Positions 31,480-40,473 are shown, counted from the stretch's first letter. The stretch: DNA of 64,000 nucleotides from Myxococcales bacterium (GCA_016717005.1 JADJUF010000011.1:1-64000); one strand, 5' to 3'. Notes: generated by a model from the sequence alone, not told the origin. A program made the numbers and translations.

Positions 31480-32678
31480 GCGCCCCTCCGCCCGTACTTC
31501 TCGAGCAGGCGCTTGGCGACCACCATCTTGTGGACCTCGTCGGGGCCGTCGTAGATGCGCGCGCCGCGCTCGTGCACGTAGTAGTGGGCGAGCAGCGTGT
31601 CGCTGGTGACGCCGAGCGCGCCGTGGACCTGGATCGCGCGATCGATCAGCCGCATCATCACGTCGGCGACGAAGAACTTGATCAGCGACACCTGATCGCG
31701 CGCCGCCTGGAACCCTTGGTGCTCGATCGTCCAGGCCGCGTGCAGCGTCATCAGGCGCGCCGCGTCGACCTCGGCCCGGGCCTCGGCGATCCAGCCCTGG
31801 ATGATCTGGCGCGTGGCCAGGGTCTTGTCGGGCGCGATCTTGCGGCTGACCGCGCGCGCGCACATGAGCTGGAACACGCGCTCGCAGATGCCGATCCAGC
31901 GCATGCAGTGATGGATCCGGCCGGGCCCGAGGCGCTCCTGCGCGATCAGGAAGCCGGCGCCCTGGGGCCCGAGCAGGTTGGCGCGCGGCACCCGGCAGGC
32001 GTGGTAGCGGACCTCGCCGTGGCTGGCCCAGCCGCCGCCGACGTCGCCCATGATCGGGATGTTGCGCACCAGCTCGAAGCCCGGCGTCGCGGTCGGGACG
32101 ATGATCATCGACGCGCGGCCGTGGGGCGCGGCCTCGGGGTTGGTCACGGCCATGACGATCGCGAACGCGCTGCCGTCGGCGCCGGTCGTGAACCACTTGT
32201 GGCCCTCGACGACCCAGTCGTCGCCGTCGAGGGTCGCGGTGGTCGACAGCATCGTCGGGTTGGAGCCGGCGTTGTCGGGCTCGGTCATCGAGAAGCACGA
32301 GCGCAGCTCGCCCCGGGCCAGCGGCGCGAGCCACGCGGCCTTCTGCTCGGGCGAGCCCCACTTGTGCAGGACCTCGAGGTTGCCGGCGTCGGGCGCCTGG
32401 CAGCCGAACACGTAGTGGCCCAGCGGCGAGCGGCCCAGGCGCTCGGACACGAGCGCGTGGTCGACCAGCCCCAGGCCCATGCCGCCGACGTCCTTGGGGA
32501 TCTGCGGGCCCCACAGCCCCGCGGCCTTGACCGCGGCGCGCAGCTCGTCGAGCACGTCGGCCGCGGCGACGAAGCCGCGCTCGAGCACGGTGGCCTCGGC
32601 CGGGATGACGCGCTCGACGAGGAGGCGCTCGACCTGGTCGAGGACGGGCACCAGGTGGGATGGGATCGCGAAGTCCAT
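31476..32678 (-). CDS. acyl-CoA dehydrogenase, ACAD10/11-like
   Basis: 400-residue FAD flavoenzyme with the three ACAD domains. SMTEPDNAGSNPT and WVVEGHKWFTTGA bind FAD and substrate; AIQVHGALGVTSDT and RIYDGPDEVHKMVVAK form the C-terminal helical domain. The EVH-K ending is typical of the ACAD10/11 branch. It is the first gene of a two-gene coupled operon with the phosphotransferase. A Shine-Dalgarno-like ggag sits about 9 nt before the ATG. Confidence 0.92.
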   Translation of the reverse strand: MDFAIPSHLVPVLDQVERLLVERVIPAEATVLERGFVAAADVLDELRAAVKAAGLWGPQIPKDVGGMGLGLVDHALVSERLGRSPLGHYVFGCQAPDAGNLEVLHKWGSPEQKAAWLAPLARGELRSCFSMTEPDNAGSNPTMLSTTATLDGDDWVVEGHKWFTTGADGSAFAIVMAVTNPEAAPHGRASMIIVPTATPGFELVRNIPIMGDVGGGWASHGEVRYHACRVPRANLLGPQGAGFLIAQERLGPGRIHHCMRWIGICERVFQLMCARAVSRKIAPDKTLATRQIIQGWIAEARAEVDAARLMTLHAAWTIEHQGFQAARDQVSLIKFFVADVMMRLIDRAIQVHGALGVTSDTLLAHYYVHERGARIYDGPDEVHKMVVAKRLLEKYGRRGA

Positions 32679-32711
32679 GGCGTGCTCCAGGGTGCGAGGG
32701 CGCAGGCGGCG

Positions 32712-33425
32712 CTAGCGAAACGTCTGCTGCGCGCGGTCGAGGTGATCGATCTGATTCCACGCCAGGACCGACAGCTCCCGGCGGTCGTCGCGCTGGCGCC
32801 ACAGCAGCTCGCTGACCGAGGCGTTGCGGACCAGGCGCCACAGGTTGACGGTGGCGCGGGCGTCGAGCCCGAGCGCGAGCCGCGCGGCCACGCCGATCGG
32901 GCCGCCCGAGGTGACCGCGACCGCGACCTGGCCGTGGCGGCCGTGGCGGGCGATGATCGCGTCGACGCCGCGCTCGACCCGCGCGACGAACTGCGCGAAG
33001 GTCTCGAGCTCGCCGGTGTCGAGGGTGCCCTGGGTCCAGGCGTCGACCACCCGCCACAGCGCCCGGTCGGCGAGCGCGGGATCGACCTTGCCGCCGTCGA
33101 TCAGCCCGCGCAGCGCCGGCTCGGCGGCCACGACCTGGGGCAGGCACCGGGCCAGCAGCTCGAACGCGGGGTACTCGGCCAGCTCGTCGAGGACGATCGG
33201 CGCCGGCAGCGCGTGGCCGGCGGCGGTCGCTGCGGCGACCAGGTGGGTGGCCGTGTCGCGCTGGCGCTGCATCGGGCCGGTGTAGATCGCCGCGATCTCG
33301 GTCGGCCGCGCCGCCCACGCCCGGCCCAGGGCCTCGGCCTGGGCCACCCCGGCCGGCGACAGGACGTCGTAGTTGCTGGCCCCGTAGGAGGCCTGGCCGT
33401 GCCGGACCAGTCGCAGCGTGCCCAC
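32712..33425 (-). CDS. histidine phosphatase (phosphoglycerate mutase-like)
   Basis: 237-residue branch-1 histidine phosphatase. LVRHGQAS holds the phospho-accepting His and Arg; YTGPMQRQRDTA, and later AVAVTSGGPIGVAAR with a Ser-Gly-Gly in place of the usual second catalytic GHG. The lost second His may weaken catalysis. The GTG start (MGTLRLVRHG) is supported by TAGAGT ending exactly 6 nt before it, the leaderless pattern. Substrate unknown. Confidence 0.87.
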   Translation of the reverse strand: MGTLRLVRHGQASYGASNYDVLSPAGVAQAEALGRAWAARPTEIAAIYTGPMQRQRDTATHLVAAATAAGHALPAPIVLDELAEYPAFELLARCLPQVVAAEPALRGLIDGGKVDPALADRALWRVVDAWTQGTLDTGELETFAQFVARVERGVDAIIARHGRHGQVAVAVTSGGPIGVAARLALGLDARATVNLWRLVRNASVSELLWRQRDDRRELSVLAWNQIDHLDRAQQTFR

Positions 33426-33431
33426 CGGCGC

Positions 33432-33437
33432 ACTCTA
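33432..33437 (-). promoter_or_regulatory. TAGAGT -10 box, leaderless-type
   Basis: On the complement, 6 nt before the GTG of the histidine phosphatase gene. No Shine-Dalgarno sequence. Confidence 0.5.
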
Positions 33438-33460
33438 CGCCGCCCGGCCCCCGCCCGCGA

Positions 33461-33796
33461 TCACTCGCGCTTGAAGAGTCGCTCGACCCACGACCGCCGC
33501 GCCGCGCGCGTCGACAGCGCGTCGCGGGCCTCGACCAGCTTGGGGTCGAGGGTGATCGCCCGCCGCCACTCCTCGCGGGCGCGCTTGGGCTCGTTTGCCA
33601 GGGACGCCTCGTGACCCCGCGCCAGGGCTAAGAGCGCGCGATAGTGCGCGTTCTGCGGGTCGCGCGTGGCGAGCTCGCGGGCCACCGACTTGGCCTCGGT
33701 CCACTTCTGTAGCTGCATGAGGGTCCGGAGATGACTGAGCAGCGTCGCGGCGTCGTCGACCACCGGCGCTACCCCCGAGCCTTTGGGCGTCCGCAT
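33461..33796 (-). CDS. small TPR-repeat protein
   Basis: 111 residues with at least two tetratricopeptide-like helical pairs (KWTEAKSVARELATRDPQN; KRAREEWRRAITLDPKLVEARDAL), capped by a basic tail (RRSWVERLFKRE). Probably a protein-binding adaptor. A Shine-Dalgarno-like ggagcgag precedes the ATG. It lies 36 nt upstream of the histidine phosphatase gene and could be co-transcribed with it, although that gene has its own -10 box. Confidence 0.75.
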   Translation of the reverse strand: MRTPKGSGVAPVVDDAATLLSHLRTLMQLQKWTEAKSVARELATRDPQNAHYRALLALARGHEASLANEPKRAREEWRRAITLDPKLVEARDALSTRAARRSWVERLFKRE

Positions 33797-33901
33797 TCTC
33801 GCTCCGTTGAGAGGTCTTCTGAGCCTTAGTAGGGTGAGGGGTGCCGATGGTCGCAGGAAATCGACCTACGCCGTTTTCTTGGCTCCGGATGGGGCTGATC
33901 G

Positions 33902-33907
33902 TAGCGT
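33902..33907 (+). promoter_or_regulatory. TAGCGT -10 box, leaderless-type
   Basis: Ends 6 nt before the ATG of the PilZ-like gene; no Shine-Dalgarno sequence. Confidence 0.45.
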
Positions 33908-33913
33908 GATCGG

Positions 33914-34201
33914 ATGATCCGCCACTGGCTGCGCCGCCTGTTTCCCGACCGCCGTGCCGCTTCGATCCGGGAGGCGGTGTTCTTCGGCGCCCGCCTCGAG
34001 CTCGACGTCGTCGATGTCGACGGGGTCGCGCGCGACGTCGGGCCGGGTGGTCTGTTCTTTGCTACCTCGGCGCCGATCGCCGCGGGGGTCCGCGGTCAGC
34101 TCCGCCGCGATGGTAGCGCGCTCCGGATCCCGGTCCGCGTCACCGGCCATCGTCGGGCGGCGCCGGGGCGCCCGGCCGGCCTCGGCCTCGCGTTCGAGTA
34201 G
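33914..34201 (+). CDS. PilZ-like domain protein
   Basis: 95 residues. The DVGPGGLFFATSAPIAAG segment matches the second PilZ motif (D/N-x-S-x-x-G replaced by DVGPGG) and is followed by the usual strand GLGLAFE. The N-terminal RxxxR needed for cyclic-di-GMP binding is not clear (RHWLRRLFPDRR is only roughly similar), so this may be a PilZ that does not bind the ligand. A strong hairpin follows the stop. Confidence 0.65.
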   Translation: MIRHWLRRLFPDRRAASIREAVFFGARLELDVVDVDGVARDVGPGGLFFATSAPIAAGVRGQLRRDGSALRIPVRVTGHRRAAPGRPAGLGLAFE

Positions 34202-34211
34202 CCGACCCGCG

Positions 34212-34234
34212 GCTGGCACGGTGCCCGTGCCAGC
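34212..34234. terminator. hairpin terminator between convergent genes
   Basis: Perfect 10-bp stem GCTGGCACGG/CCGTGCCAGC around a 3-nt loop, 11 nt after the stop of the PilZ-like gene and 40 nt before the end of the convergent oxidoreductase gene. No T run follows, so it may stop transcription only weakly or in both directions. Confidence 0.55.
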
Positions 34235-34274
34235 GCCCGGGGGGTTCACCGACGTGGGGTGATCGGCGACGTCC

Positions 34275-35264
34275 TCAGCGCATCGCCGCGGCGATCCGCG
34301 CCAGCGCGGCCTGGCGGGTCGACAGCGACGGCACCAGGGTCGACAGCATCAGCTCGTCGGCGCCGACCTCGGCGGCGAGCGCGCGCAGGCGCGGCCCGAC
34401 GTGGGCCGGACCGCCGATCACCGCGCCGGCGAGGACCTCGTCGGCGATGGCCTGCTCGGCCGCCGTGAAGCGGTGCGCCTGCGCCGCCTCGATCGTCGCG
34501 ATCGGCGCGCGCATGCCGGTGCGGGTCCGGACGATCGCGAGCCGGATCGGCGCGGCCAGCGCCTGGGCGTCGTCGTCGTCCTCTCCGCACACGCACGTCA
34601 CGGCCAGCATCGCGTAGGGCGCGGCGAGCTCGGCGCTGGGCTCGAACTGCCGGCGATACAGCGCGATCGCCTCGGCCGCCTGGCGCATCGCGAAGTGGCC
34701 TGCGAACGCGTAGCGCATGCCGAGCTGCGCGGCGATCGCGGCGCCGGTCAGCGTCGAGCCCAGCATCCACAGCGCGCCGGCGCGCACGTCCGATGGCATC
34801 GCCGTGATCCCGCGGAACGGGTGGCGCTCGGGGAAGGAGCCGCGCTCGAACGCCAGCAGCTCGGCCAGCAGGTGGTTGACCTCCGGGTCGTCGGATCGTC
34901 GCAGCGCCGCCGCGGTGACCGGATCGGTGCCGGGCGCGCGGCCGAGGCCGAGATCGATCCGGCCCGGGAACAGCGCCTCGAGCGTCCGGAAGATCTCGAT
35001 CACCCGCAGCGGCGTGTGGTTGGGGATCATGATGCCGCCGGCGCCGACGCGGATCCGGGTCGTGGTGGCGGCGATCGCGGCGATCAACACCTCGGGCGCC
35101 GAGGTCGCGATGCTGGCCATGTTGTGGTGCTCGGCCACCCAGTAGCGCGCGTAGCCGAGCTCCTCGGCGGTGCGGGCCAGCGCCACCGAGTCGCGCACCG
35201 CCTTGCTGGGCGCCACGCCCACGCCGACCGGCGACAGATCCAGGACCGACAGCGGGATCGACAT
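34275..35264 (-). CDS. LLM-class flavin-dependent oxidoreductase
   Basis: 329 residues, the luciferase-like monooxygenase fold using FMNH2. The start LSVLDLSPVGVG, the RYWVAEHHNM motif, RIRVGAGGIMIPNH and LGRAPGTDP are typical of the MsnO8/YhbW-type branch. The start at MSIPLSVLDL (35264) fits homologues; an ATG four codons upstream is possible. Substrate unknown. It is divergent from the NmrA-like gene with about 125 nt between. Confidence 0.88.
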   Translation of the reverse strand: MSIPLSVLDLSPVGVGVAPSKAVRDSVALARTAEELGYARYWVAEHHNMASIATSAPEVLIAAIAATTTRIRVGAGGIMIPNHTPLRVIEIFRTLEALFPGRIDLGLGRAPGTDPVTAAALRRSDDPEVNHLLAELLAFERGSFPERHPFRGITAMPSDVRAGALWMLGSTLTGAAIAAQLGMRYAFAGHFAMRQAAEAIALYRRQFEPSAELAAPYAMLAVTCVCGEDDDDAQALAAPIRLAIVRTRTGMRAPIATIEAAQAHRFTAAEQAIADEVLAGAVIGGPAHVGPRLRALAAEVGADELMLSTLVPSLSTRQAALARIAAAMR

Positions 35265-35388
35265 CGCCGCCACCATGGCCCGCGGCGGGCGCCGCGTCGA
35301 GCGGCCCGCCGGTGTGGCGATCCTCGCGGCGCGCAGGATCGTGCGCGCGGCCGATTGGCACCGCGGGCGACCGGCGCCACGCTAGGCC

Positions 35389-36264
35389 ATGTCCGAACCT
35401 GCGTTGCTGGTCACCGGCGCCTCCGGCCACCTGGGGCGTCGCGTGCTCGAGATCCTGCTCGACGTGCCCGGCGAGCGCACGCTGATCGCCGCCACCCGCA
35501 CGCCGGCCCGGCTGGCCGACCTGGCCGCGCGTGGCGTCGACGTGCGCGCGGCCGACTTCGACGACGCGGCCGGCCTCGACGCCGCGTTCGCCGGGGTCGG
35601 GCGCGCGCTGCTGATCAGCACCGACGCCGTCGATCCGCCCGGCCGCCGCGCCGCCCAGCACGCCGCCGCGGTGCGCGCGCTCGGTCAGGCCGGCGCCCAG
35701 CACGTGGTCTACACCTCGGCGGTCGACGCGCCGACCGCGGGCGACGTCACCGCCGACCACCGGGCCACCGAGACCGCCCTGCAGGCCTCCGACCTCGACT
35801 TCACGGTCCTGCGCAACAACCTGTACGCCGAGCTCGTGCTCGGCGCGCTGCCCGCTGCGGTCGCGACCGGCGAGCTGGTCGACGCCCGCGGCGACGGCGC
35901 GGTGGCGTGGATCAGCCGCGACGACTGCGCCCGGGTCGCGGCCGCGATGCTGCTCGAGGCCGGGCTCGGCCGGCGCCTCGTGCAGGTCGCCGGGCCGGTC
36001 GCGTACACCAGCCGCGACGTCGCCGCGCTGATCGCCGAGGTGAGCGGCCGGCCGGTGGCGCACCGCGCGGTCACGCTCGATGAGCGCGTCGCCGGCCTGA
36101 TCGCGGTCGGCGTGCCCGCACCGGCGGCGCGGACCTACGCCGCCTTCGACGCCGCGATCGCGGCCGGCGAGCTCGCGCGGACCTCGACCGCGGTCGAGCG
36201 GCTGACCGGCACGCCGGCCCGTCCGCTGCGCGAGGTCCTCGCGGCGCACCTGCCGCCAGCGTAG
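35389..36264 (+). CDS. NmrA/QorB-like NAD(P)-binding oxidoreductase
   Basis: 291-residue atypical short-chain dehydrogenase. The dinucleotide motif is VTGASGHLGRRV; HVVYTSAVDAP and FTVLRNNLYAE are diagnostic of the quinone oxidoreductase 2 (QorB/YtfG) group, which lacks the classical YxxxK. It may reduce quinones with NADPH or sense the NADP redox state. No neighbour explains its substrate. Confidence 0.88.
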   Translation: MSEPALLVTGASGHLGRRVLEILLDVPGERTLIAATRTPARLADLAARGVDVRAADFDDAAGLDAAFAGVGRALLISTDAVDPPGRRAAQHAAAVRALGQAGAQHVVYTSAVDAPTAGDVTADHRATETALQASDLDFTVLRNNLYAELVLGALPAAVATGELVDARGDGAVAWISRDDCARVAAAMLLEAGLGRRLVQVAGPVAYTSRDVAALIAEVSGRPVAHRAVTLDERVAGLIAVGVPAPAARTYAAFDAAIAAGELARTSTAVERLTGTPARPLREVLAAHLPPA

Positions 36265-36323
36265 GCGATCGGGACCACGTCGTCGGCACCGCGCCAGGCC
36301 GCGATGGTAGATCGATCGCCACC

Positions 36324-36878
36324 ATGCGCACCGCCCTCGCCCTGACGCTCGCCCTCGTGCTCGCCCCCGCGTGCGCGGCGCGCTCCACGCCGGCCGCCGC
36401 CCCGCCGCCGGCCGCCGCCCCGACGTCGGCCGCCGCCCCGACGTCGGCCGCCGCCCCGACGTCGGCCGCCGCCCCCGCGGCCGGCTACGACGAGGCCCTG
36501 GCCCAGCGGCTCGGCGCGGACGAGCTGGGCATGAAGGCGTACGTCATCGCGTTCCTCAAGCCGGGGCCGAACCGGGACCAGCCGCCCGACGAGGCCAAGG
36601 CGCTCATGACGGCGCACCTGGCCAACATCGAGCGGATGGCCAACGAGGGCGCGCTGGTGCTGGCCGGGCCGTTCCTCGACGACGGCGCCTACGCCGGCAT
36701 CTACGTGTTCGCGGTCACGACCGTCGAGGAGGCCGCGGCGCTGACCGCGACCGATCCGGCGATCAAGGCCGGCCGCCTCGAGATGGAGCTGCACCCGTGG
36801 TACGGCTCGGCGGCGCTCGGCGAGCTGACGGCGCTCCACCGCCGGATCCAGCGCCGGCGCATCACCGACCCGCGATAG
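36324..36878 (+). CDS. YciI-like domain lipoprotein
   Basis: 184 residues. A lipoprotein leader ends in APAC (near residue 17), followed by a Pro/Ala/Ser linker built from an 18-bp DNA repeat, then a YciI-like ferredoxin-fold domain (MKAYVIAFLKPGP, HLANIERMANEGALVLAGPF, DDGAYAGIYVF). YciI proteins have an unclear enzymatic role; an exported, lipid-anchored version is unusual. A weak TAGATC lies 10 nt before the ATG. Confidence 0.8.
   Translation: MRTALALTLALVLAPACAARSTPAAAPPPAAAPTSAAAPTSAAAPTSAAAPAAGYDEALAQRLGADELGMKAYVIAFLKPGPNRDQPPDEAKALMTAHLANIERMANEGALVLAGPFLDDGAYAGIYVFAVTTVEEAAALTATDPAIKAGRLEMELHPWYGSAALGELTALHRRIQRRRITDPR
36411..36464 (+). repeat. 18-bp tandem repeat x3 within the lipoprotein linker
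   Basis: Three perfect copies of gccgccgccccgacgtcg encode Ala-Ala-Ala-Pro-Thr-Ser units in the linker between the lipid anchor and the YciI-like domain. Copy number could vary between strains and change the linker length. Confidence 0.9.
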
Positions 36879-36918
36879 CGTGCGACCGCGTCGCCGCGGG
36901 CGCGCCCGAGCGCCAGGC

Positions 36919-37395
36919 TCAGGGCGCGGTCGTCGCGACGGTCGCCGCGCTGGCGCGCCCGGCCTCGAGCACGCGCTTGAGCGACCCGAGCGCCATGCGC
37001 ATCTGGCGGCGCGCGGTCCGCCAGACCACCGGCATGAGGCCCTTGAGCAGGCCGTGCGCGTGCAGCTCGATGCGGACGTCGAGCCGGCAGCCGTCCGGGA
37101 CCGGCGTGATCGCCCACTCGACGCGCGTGTCGGCGAGGTCACCATCGAGCGCCACGTCGACCCAGCGCCGCCGGGCCTCGTCCATCGCGACGATCTCGAT
37201 GGTGAACCGCTCCTGGGCGATCGGCGTGCGCCGCAGCTTGTGGACGCGGGTGCCGACCACCGCCGGGCCGGGCGGCTCGGACCGCGCCTCGAGCACGAAG
37301 TCTTCCCACGCCGCCTGGTTGTCGTACACGCGCAGGTAGCCGAACACCTCATCGGCGGGCCGACGGATGATCACGCTGCCGCTCGTTTCGCGCAT
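36919..37395 (-). CDS. SRPBCC (START-like) family protein
   Basis: 158 residues of the polyketide-cyclase/START fold: VIIRRPADEVFGYLRVYDNQAAWEDFV at the N-terminus, the central ERFTIEIVAMDEARRR, RVEWAITPVPDG, and the C-terminal helix WRTARRQMRMALGSLKRVLE. Such proteins bind small hydrophobic ligands. The start at 37395 (MRETSGSV) is chosen because TATGCT (37408-37413, complement) lies 12 nt upstream; longer upstream reading is Arg/Ala-rich non-homologous sequence. Confidence 0.82.
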   Translation of the reverse strand: MRETSGSVIIRRPADEVFGYLRVYDNQAAWEDFVLEARSEPPGPAVVGTRVHKLRRTPIAQERFTIEIVAMDEARRRWVDVALDGDLADTRVEWAITPVPDGCRLDVRIELHAHGLLKGLMPVVWRTARRQMRMALGSLKRVLEAGRASAATVATTAP

Positions 37396-37503
37396 GTCGG
37401 TCGCGCCAGCATACCCGAGCGCGATCCGGTTCGGGGCGCGCCGCGCCGGGACGTGTCGACCACGCGCCGCCGCGCCGCTCGGGCCGTCGGCCGATCCCGC
37501 GCC

Positions 37504-37522
37504 TGATAGCAAATGGTTATCA
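37504..37522. promoter_or_regulatory. 19-bp palindrome TGATAGC-N5-GTTATCA, Fur/PerR-like operator
   Basis: Near-perfect inverted repeat (one mismatched pair) in a short AT-rich patch that stands out in this GC-rich DNA. Size and A/T content resemble Fur/PerR-type boxes. It lies 47 nt before the katG remnant, and catalase-peroxidase genes are classic targets of such regulators. Confidence 0.4.
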
Positions 37523-37568
37523 AAGTCATCGCGGATGACCGATATCAGTAGTCAGTGCGACCGTGCAG

Positions 37569-37704
37569 CATGTCGGGTAGAGCTGTCCGCGGCCGCTGGG
37601 CGGCGGTCTACGCCCAGTCCGACGGCAAGGAGCGCTTCGTCCGCGACTTCGTCAAGGCCTGGGCCAAGGTGACCAACCTCGATCGCTTCGACCTGCGCCG
37701 CTGA
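37569..37704 (+). pseudogene. katG: katG (catalase-peroxidase) 3' remnant
   Basis: The frame ends VYAQSDGKERFVRDFVKAWA, then KVTNLDRFDLRR and TGA, which is the C-terminus of KatG (residues ~700-740 of the usual enzyme); roughly the last 35 codons remain from 37596. An ATG at 37569 opens the frame only by chance. All catalytic parts are gone, so the fragment cannot be a working enzyme. With the palindrome upstream, it looks like an internal deletion of a katG locus that kept the operator and the 3' end. Confidence 0.72.
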
Positions 37705-37714
37705 CCGCGGCGGG

Positions 37715-37992
37715 TCAGTACAGCGGCTCGAGCTGGTCGGCCATGGGCTGGCCAGCTTCGTCGACGATCAGATCGTCGCGCCGCGTCGACGCCCGGCCGG
37801 CAGCGCGGCCTCGGCGGGCGTGAGGGCGGTGGTGGTGTCGGTGCCGAACCGTGCGTCGAAGCCGCTGTCGGCGGCGCGGGCCGCGGCGTCGGTCGAGTAG
37901 GCGAGCAGGCGGCTGGCGATGCGGCGCGGGCCGATCGCGCCCCACGAGTATGCGACGAGCGACCACAGGTGACGGAGGTGACGCATGGGCAT
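37715..37992 (-). pseudogene. truncated methyltransferase-like N-terminal fragment
   Basis: The ATG frame gives MPMRHLRHLWSLVAYSWG ... AADSGFDARFGTDTTTALTPAEAAL and soon stops at 37768; after a 1-nt slip the frame continues DDLIVDEAGQPMADQLEPLY to 37715. The FDARFGTDT pattern resembles the start of some class I methyltransferases in which a short N-terminal segment precedes the SAM fold, but the SAM domain is absent. It lies against the katG remnant, so this 0.5-kb patch is probably decayed DNA. Confidence 0.4.
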
Positions 37993-38104
37993 GGTGGGCT
38001 CCTTCGATCCTCACCGTGCGGCCAGCGGGCGTCGCCTCGCCGCGGCGTGGGCGTGAGGCGCGCGTGAGCCCGCGGGGGCGCGGGCCCCATCGCCGCCGCC
38101 GCGG

Positions 38105-38110
38105 TATCAT
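38105..38110 (+). promoter_or_regulatory. TATCAT -10 box, leaderless-type
   Basis: Ends 6 nt before the ATG of the DUF4424-like gene; no Shine-Dalgarno sequence. Confidence 0.5.
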
Positions 38111-38116
38111 CGCCGC

Positions 38117-39026
38117 ATGCGCCTCGCCCTCGTGATCGCCGCGCTGCTCGTGGCCGCGCCGCTGGCCGCCGATCCGCACCCGATGTCCAGCCGCGCGACG
38201 CCCGCGCCGACCACCGACGCGCAGGTGGCGATGACCGCTGAGACGCTGGCGATCGCCATCGACCAGCGCGCCGCGTCGGTCAAGGCCACCGTGACGCTGG
38301 CCAACCAGGGGCCCCGCGGCCAGGCTCCTGGTCGGGTTCCCGTGCGCGGTCGGTGACGACGCCGGCGCCATCGACGTGCCGTGCAAGATCCCGCTGACCG
38401 TGACCGTCGGCGGCAAGCGGGTGAAGGTGACCAAGCGGAAGACCAGCGCGACCGTGCGGCACTGGACCTGGCCGATCAAGCTGGCCGCGGGCGCCTCGGT
38501 CGACGTGGTCGTCAGCTACCGCGCGCCGCTGGTGAACGACCGCTACCGTGTGCCGGCCTACGGCATGGGCCTGTTCACCTACCGCCTGACCACCGGGGCG
38601 CGCTGGGCCGGACCGATCGGCACGCTGCGCATCACCGTCGATCACATGCACGACGCGCTCCTGTTCGTCGCGCCTGCTGGCGGGACGCGGACGCCGGGGC
38701 GCATCACCTGGCAGCTCGACGGGGTCGAGCCGACCGAGGAGGTCATCCTGATCCCGCACCCGATGGCCGGCAACCGGCTCGCGCAGCAGCTGGGGGGCAA
38801 GACCGCCGCCGAGGCCGGGGCGCGCATCGCGGCCGGCGACTACGCGCGGGCCGACGTCGAGGCGGCGATCGCCGCGCTGCGCGACAGCGACCGCGAGCTC
38901 GACGACTGGCTGCCGACCATCACCTCGGTCGCCGGCCTCGCGACGCCGCCCAAGGACCGCGCGCGCGCGACGATCGCCGCGTCGATCGCGGTGCTCGAGC
39001 AGCTGGCCGCCGGCGCGAAGCGGTAG
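38117..39026 (+). CDS. secreted DUF4424-like protein, frameshifted
   Basis: About 302 residues when joined. A Sec signal (MRLALVIAALLVAAPLA, then ADPHP) leads into VKATVTLANQGP; after an extra base in ggggcccc (38310-38317) the frame continues ARLLVGFPCAVGDD, then IPLTVTVGGKRVKV, ASVDVVVSYRAP, TYRLTTGARWAGPIG. The LVGFP motif, the 'GxRW-x-GPIG' strand and a C-terminal helical part match DUF4424-type secreted proteins, whose function is unknown. Confidence 0.7.
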
Positions 39027-39149
39027 CGCGCGGAGCGCGGGCCGCGGCGGGCCGCGGTCCGACGCCTCGGCGGCGCCTGGGCGAGGCGCTCCCGGCACCG
39101 CGAGCGGCCGCGCGTCAGGCCCGGCGCGGACCGCGCGGCGCCGACGCGA

Positions 39150-39155
39150 TATGCT
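39150..39155 (+). promoter_or_regulatory. TATGCT -10 box, leaderless-type
   Basis: Ends 7 nt before the ATG of the glycoside-hydrolase-like gene; same spacing and sequence as at the PhoD-like gene. Confidence 0.5.
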
Positions 39156-39162
39156 GCCGGCG

Positions 39163-40449
39163 ATGTCGACGCGCCCGATCGCTCTCGTCGCGCTCGCGCT
39201 GGGCGGCCTCGGGTGCGACGCGCCGACCGGCGCGCCCCCGGACGCGCCGTGCGCGCCGACGCCGCCGACCGCGCGCGGGTTCTACGGCGTCCACGAGAGC
39301 TGCGGCGCGTGGACGCTGGTGACGCCCGACGGCGCGCCGTTCAGGAGCGTGGGCGTGAACTCGGCGACGCCGTACGGCACGCGCACCAGGTGACCGGCGC
39401 CTACGCCTACCGCGACGCCGTGCTCGCGCGCTGCGGCAGCGACGCGGCCTGGGGCAGGCGACCGGCGCCGCCTGCGCGGCTGGGCTTCAACACCGCCGGC
39501 GGCTGGAGCCACGGGCGCGCTGCTCGCCGACGATCTGGCGGTGACCGCGGTCTTGTACCTGAGCGGCAGCGACTGGCAGACCGGGACCATCGTCGACTGG
39601 TTCGCGCCGGCCTGGGAGGCCTCCGTCCAGGCGCGCGTCGACGAGGTCGTGACGCCGTGGCTCCACGATCCGCGCGTGCTCGGCTGGTTCCTCGACAACG
39701 AGATGAAGTGGGGCCCCGACTGGCGCGGCGCGGACTCGCTGCTGGCGCGCTACCTCGCGATGGACGCCGCGGCGCCGGGCAAGGCCGCGGCGGTCGACGC
39801 GCTGCTCGAGGTCGCGCCGGACGCCGGGCCGCGCGACGAACTGCTCGGCCGGACGGTCTGGCCGACGGTGCCCGAGGCCGCGGTCACGCGCTTCCTCGAG
39901 CGCGCCGCCGAGCGGTACTTCGCGACCGCGACCGCGATCGTGCGGGCCAAGGACCCCGACCACCTGATCCTGGGCAACCGCGACGTCTCGGTGATGACCC
40001 GCGCCGAGGTGTGGCAGGCCGCCGCGCGTCACGTCGACGTGCTCTCGGTCAACTACTACACGTACCAGGACGGCATCGCCGGGCTGGCGCTGTCGCTGTC
40101 GCACGGGGTCGATCCGACCGGCTGGCTGCGCGCGCAGCACGAGCTCACCGGCAAGCCGCTGCTCATCAGCGAGTTCGGCTTCCGCGCGGCGGACGCCGGG
40201 CTCCCCAACTCGCAGCCGCCGGTGTACCCGACGCTCGCGACCCAGGCCGACCGGGCCGACGCCTACGACGCCTACGTCAGCGGCGCCCGCGGCGCGCCGT
40301 GGATCGTCGGCACGCACTGGTTCGAGTACACCGATCAGCCGGCCGCGGGACGCTTCGACGGCGAGAACAACAACTGGGGCATCGTCGACGAGGCCGACGA
40401 CCCGTACCCGGCGCTGGTCGAGCGCATGACCGCGGTCAACGCCCGCTGA
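39163..40449 (+). CDS. TIM-barrel glycoside hydrolase-like lipoprotein, two frameshifts
   Basis: About 428 residues when joined. A lipoprotein leader ends in LGC, followed by RGFYGVHESCGAWTLVTPDG; two compensating shifts (near 39390 and 39520-39535) lie in the next 50 residues. The long last frame gives TAVLYLSGSDWQTG, WFLDNEMKWGPDW, DHLILGNRDVS, VDVLSVNYYTY, KPLLISEFGFRA and WIVGTHWFEYTDQ. DNEMKW and ISEFGF are good candidates for the acid/base and nucleophile Glu of a clan GH-A enzyme, such as a beta-agarase-like hydrolase. Substrate unknown; start at 39163 fits the -10 box. Confidence 0.72.
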
Positions 40450-40473
40450 CCGGCGGCCATGGACGATCGCCGC

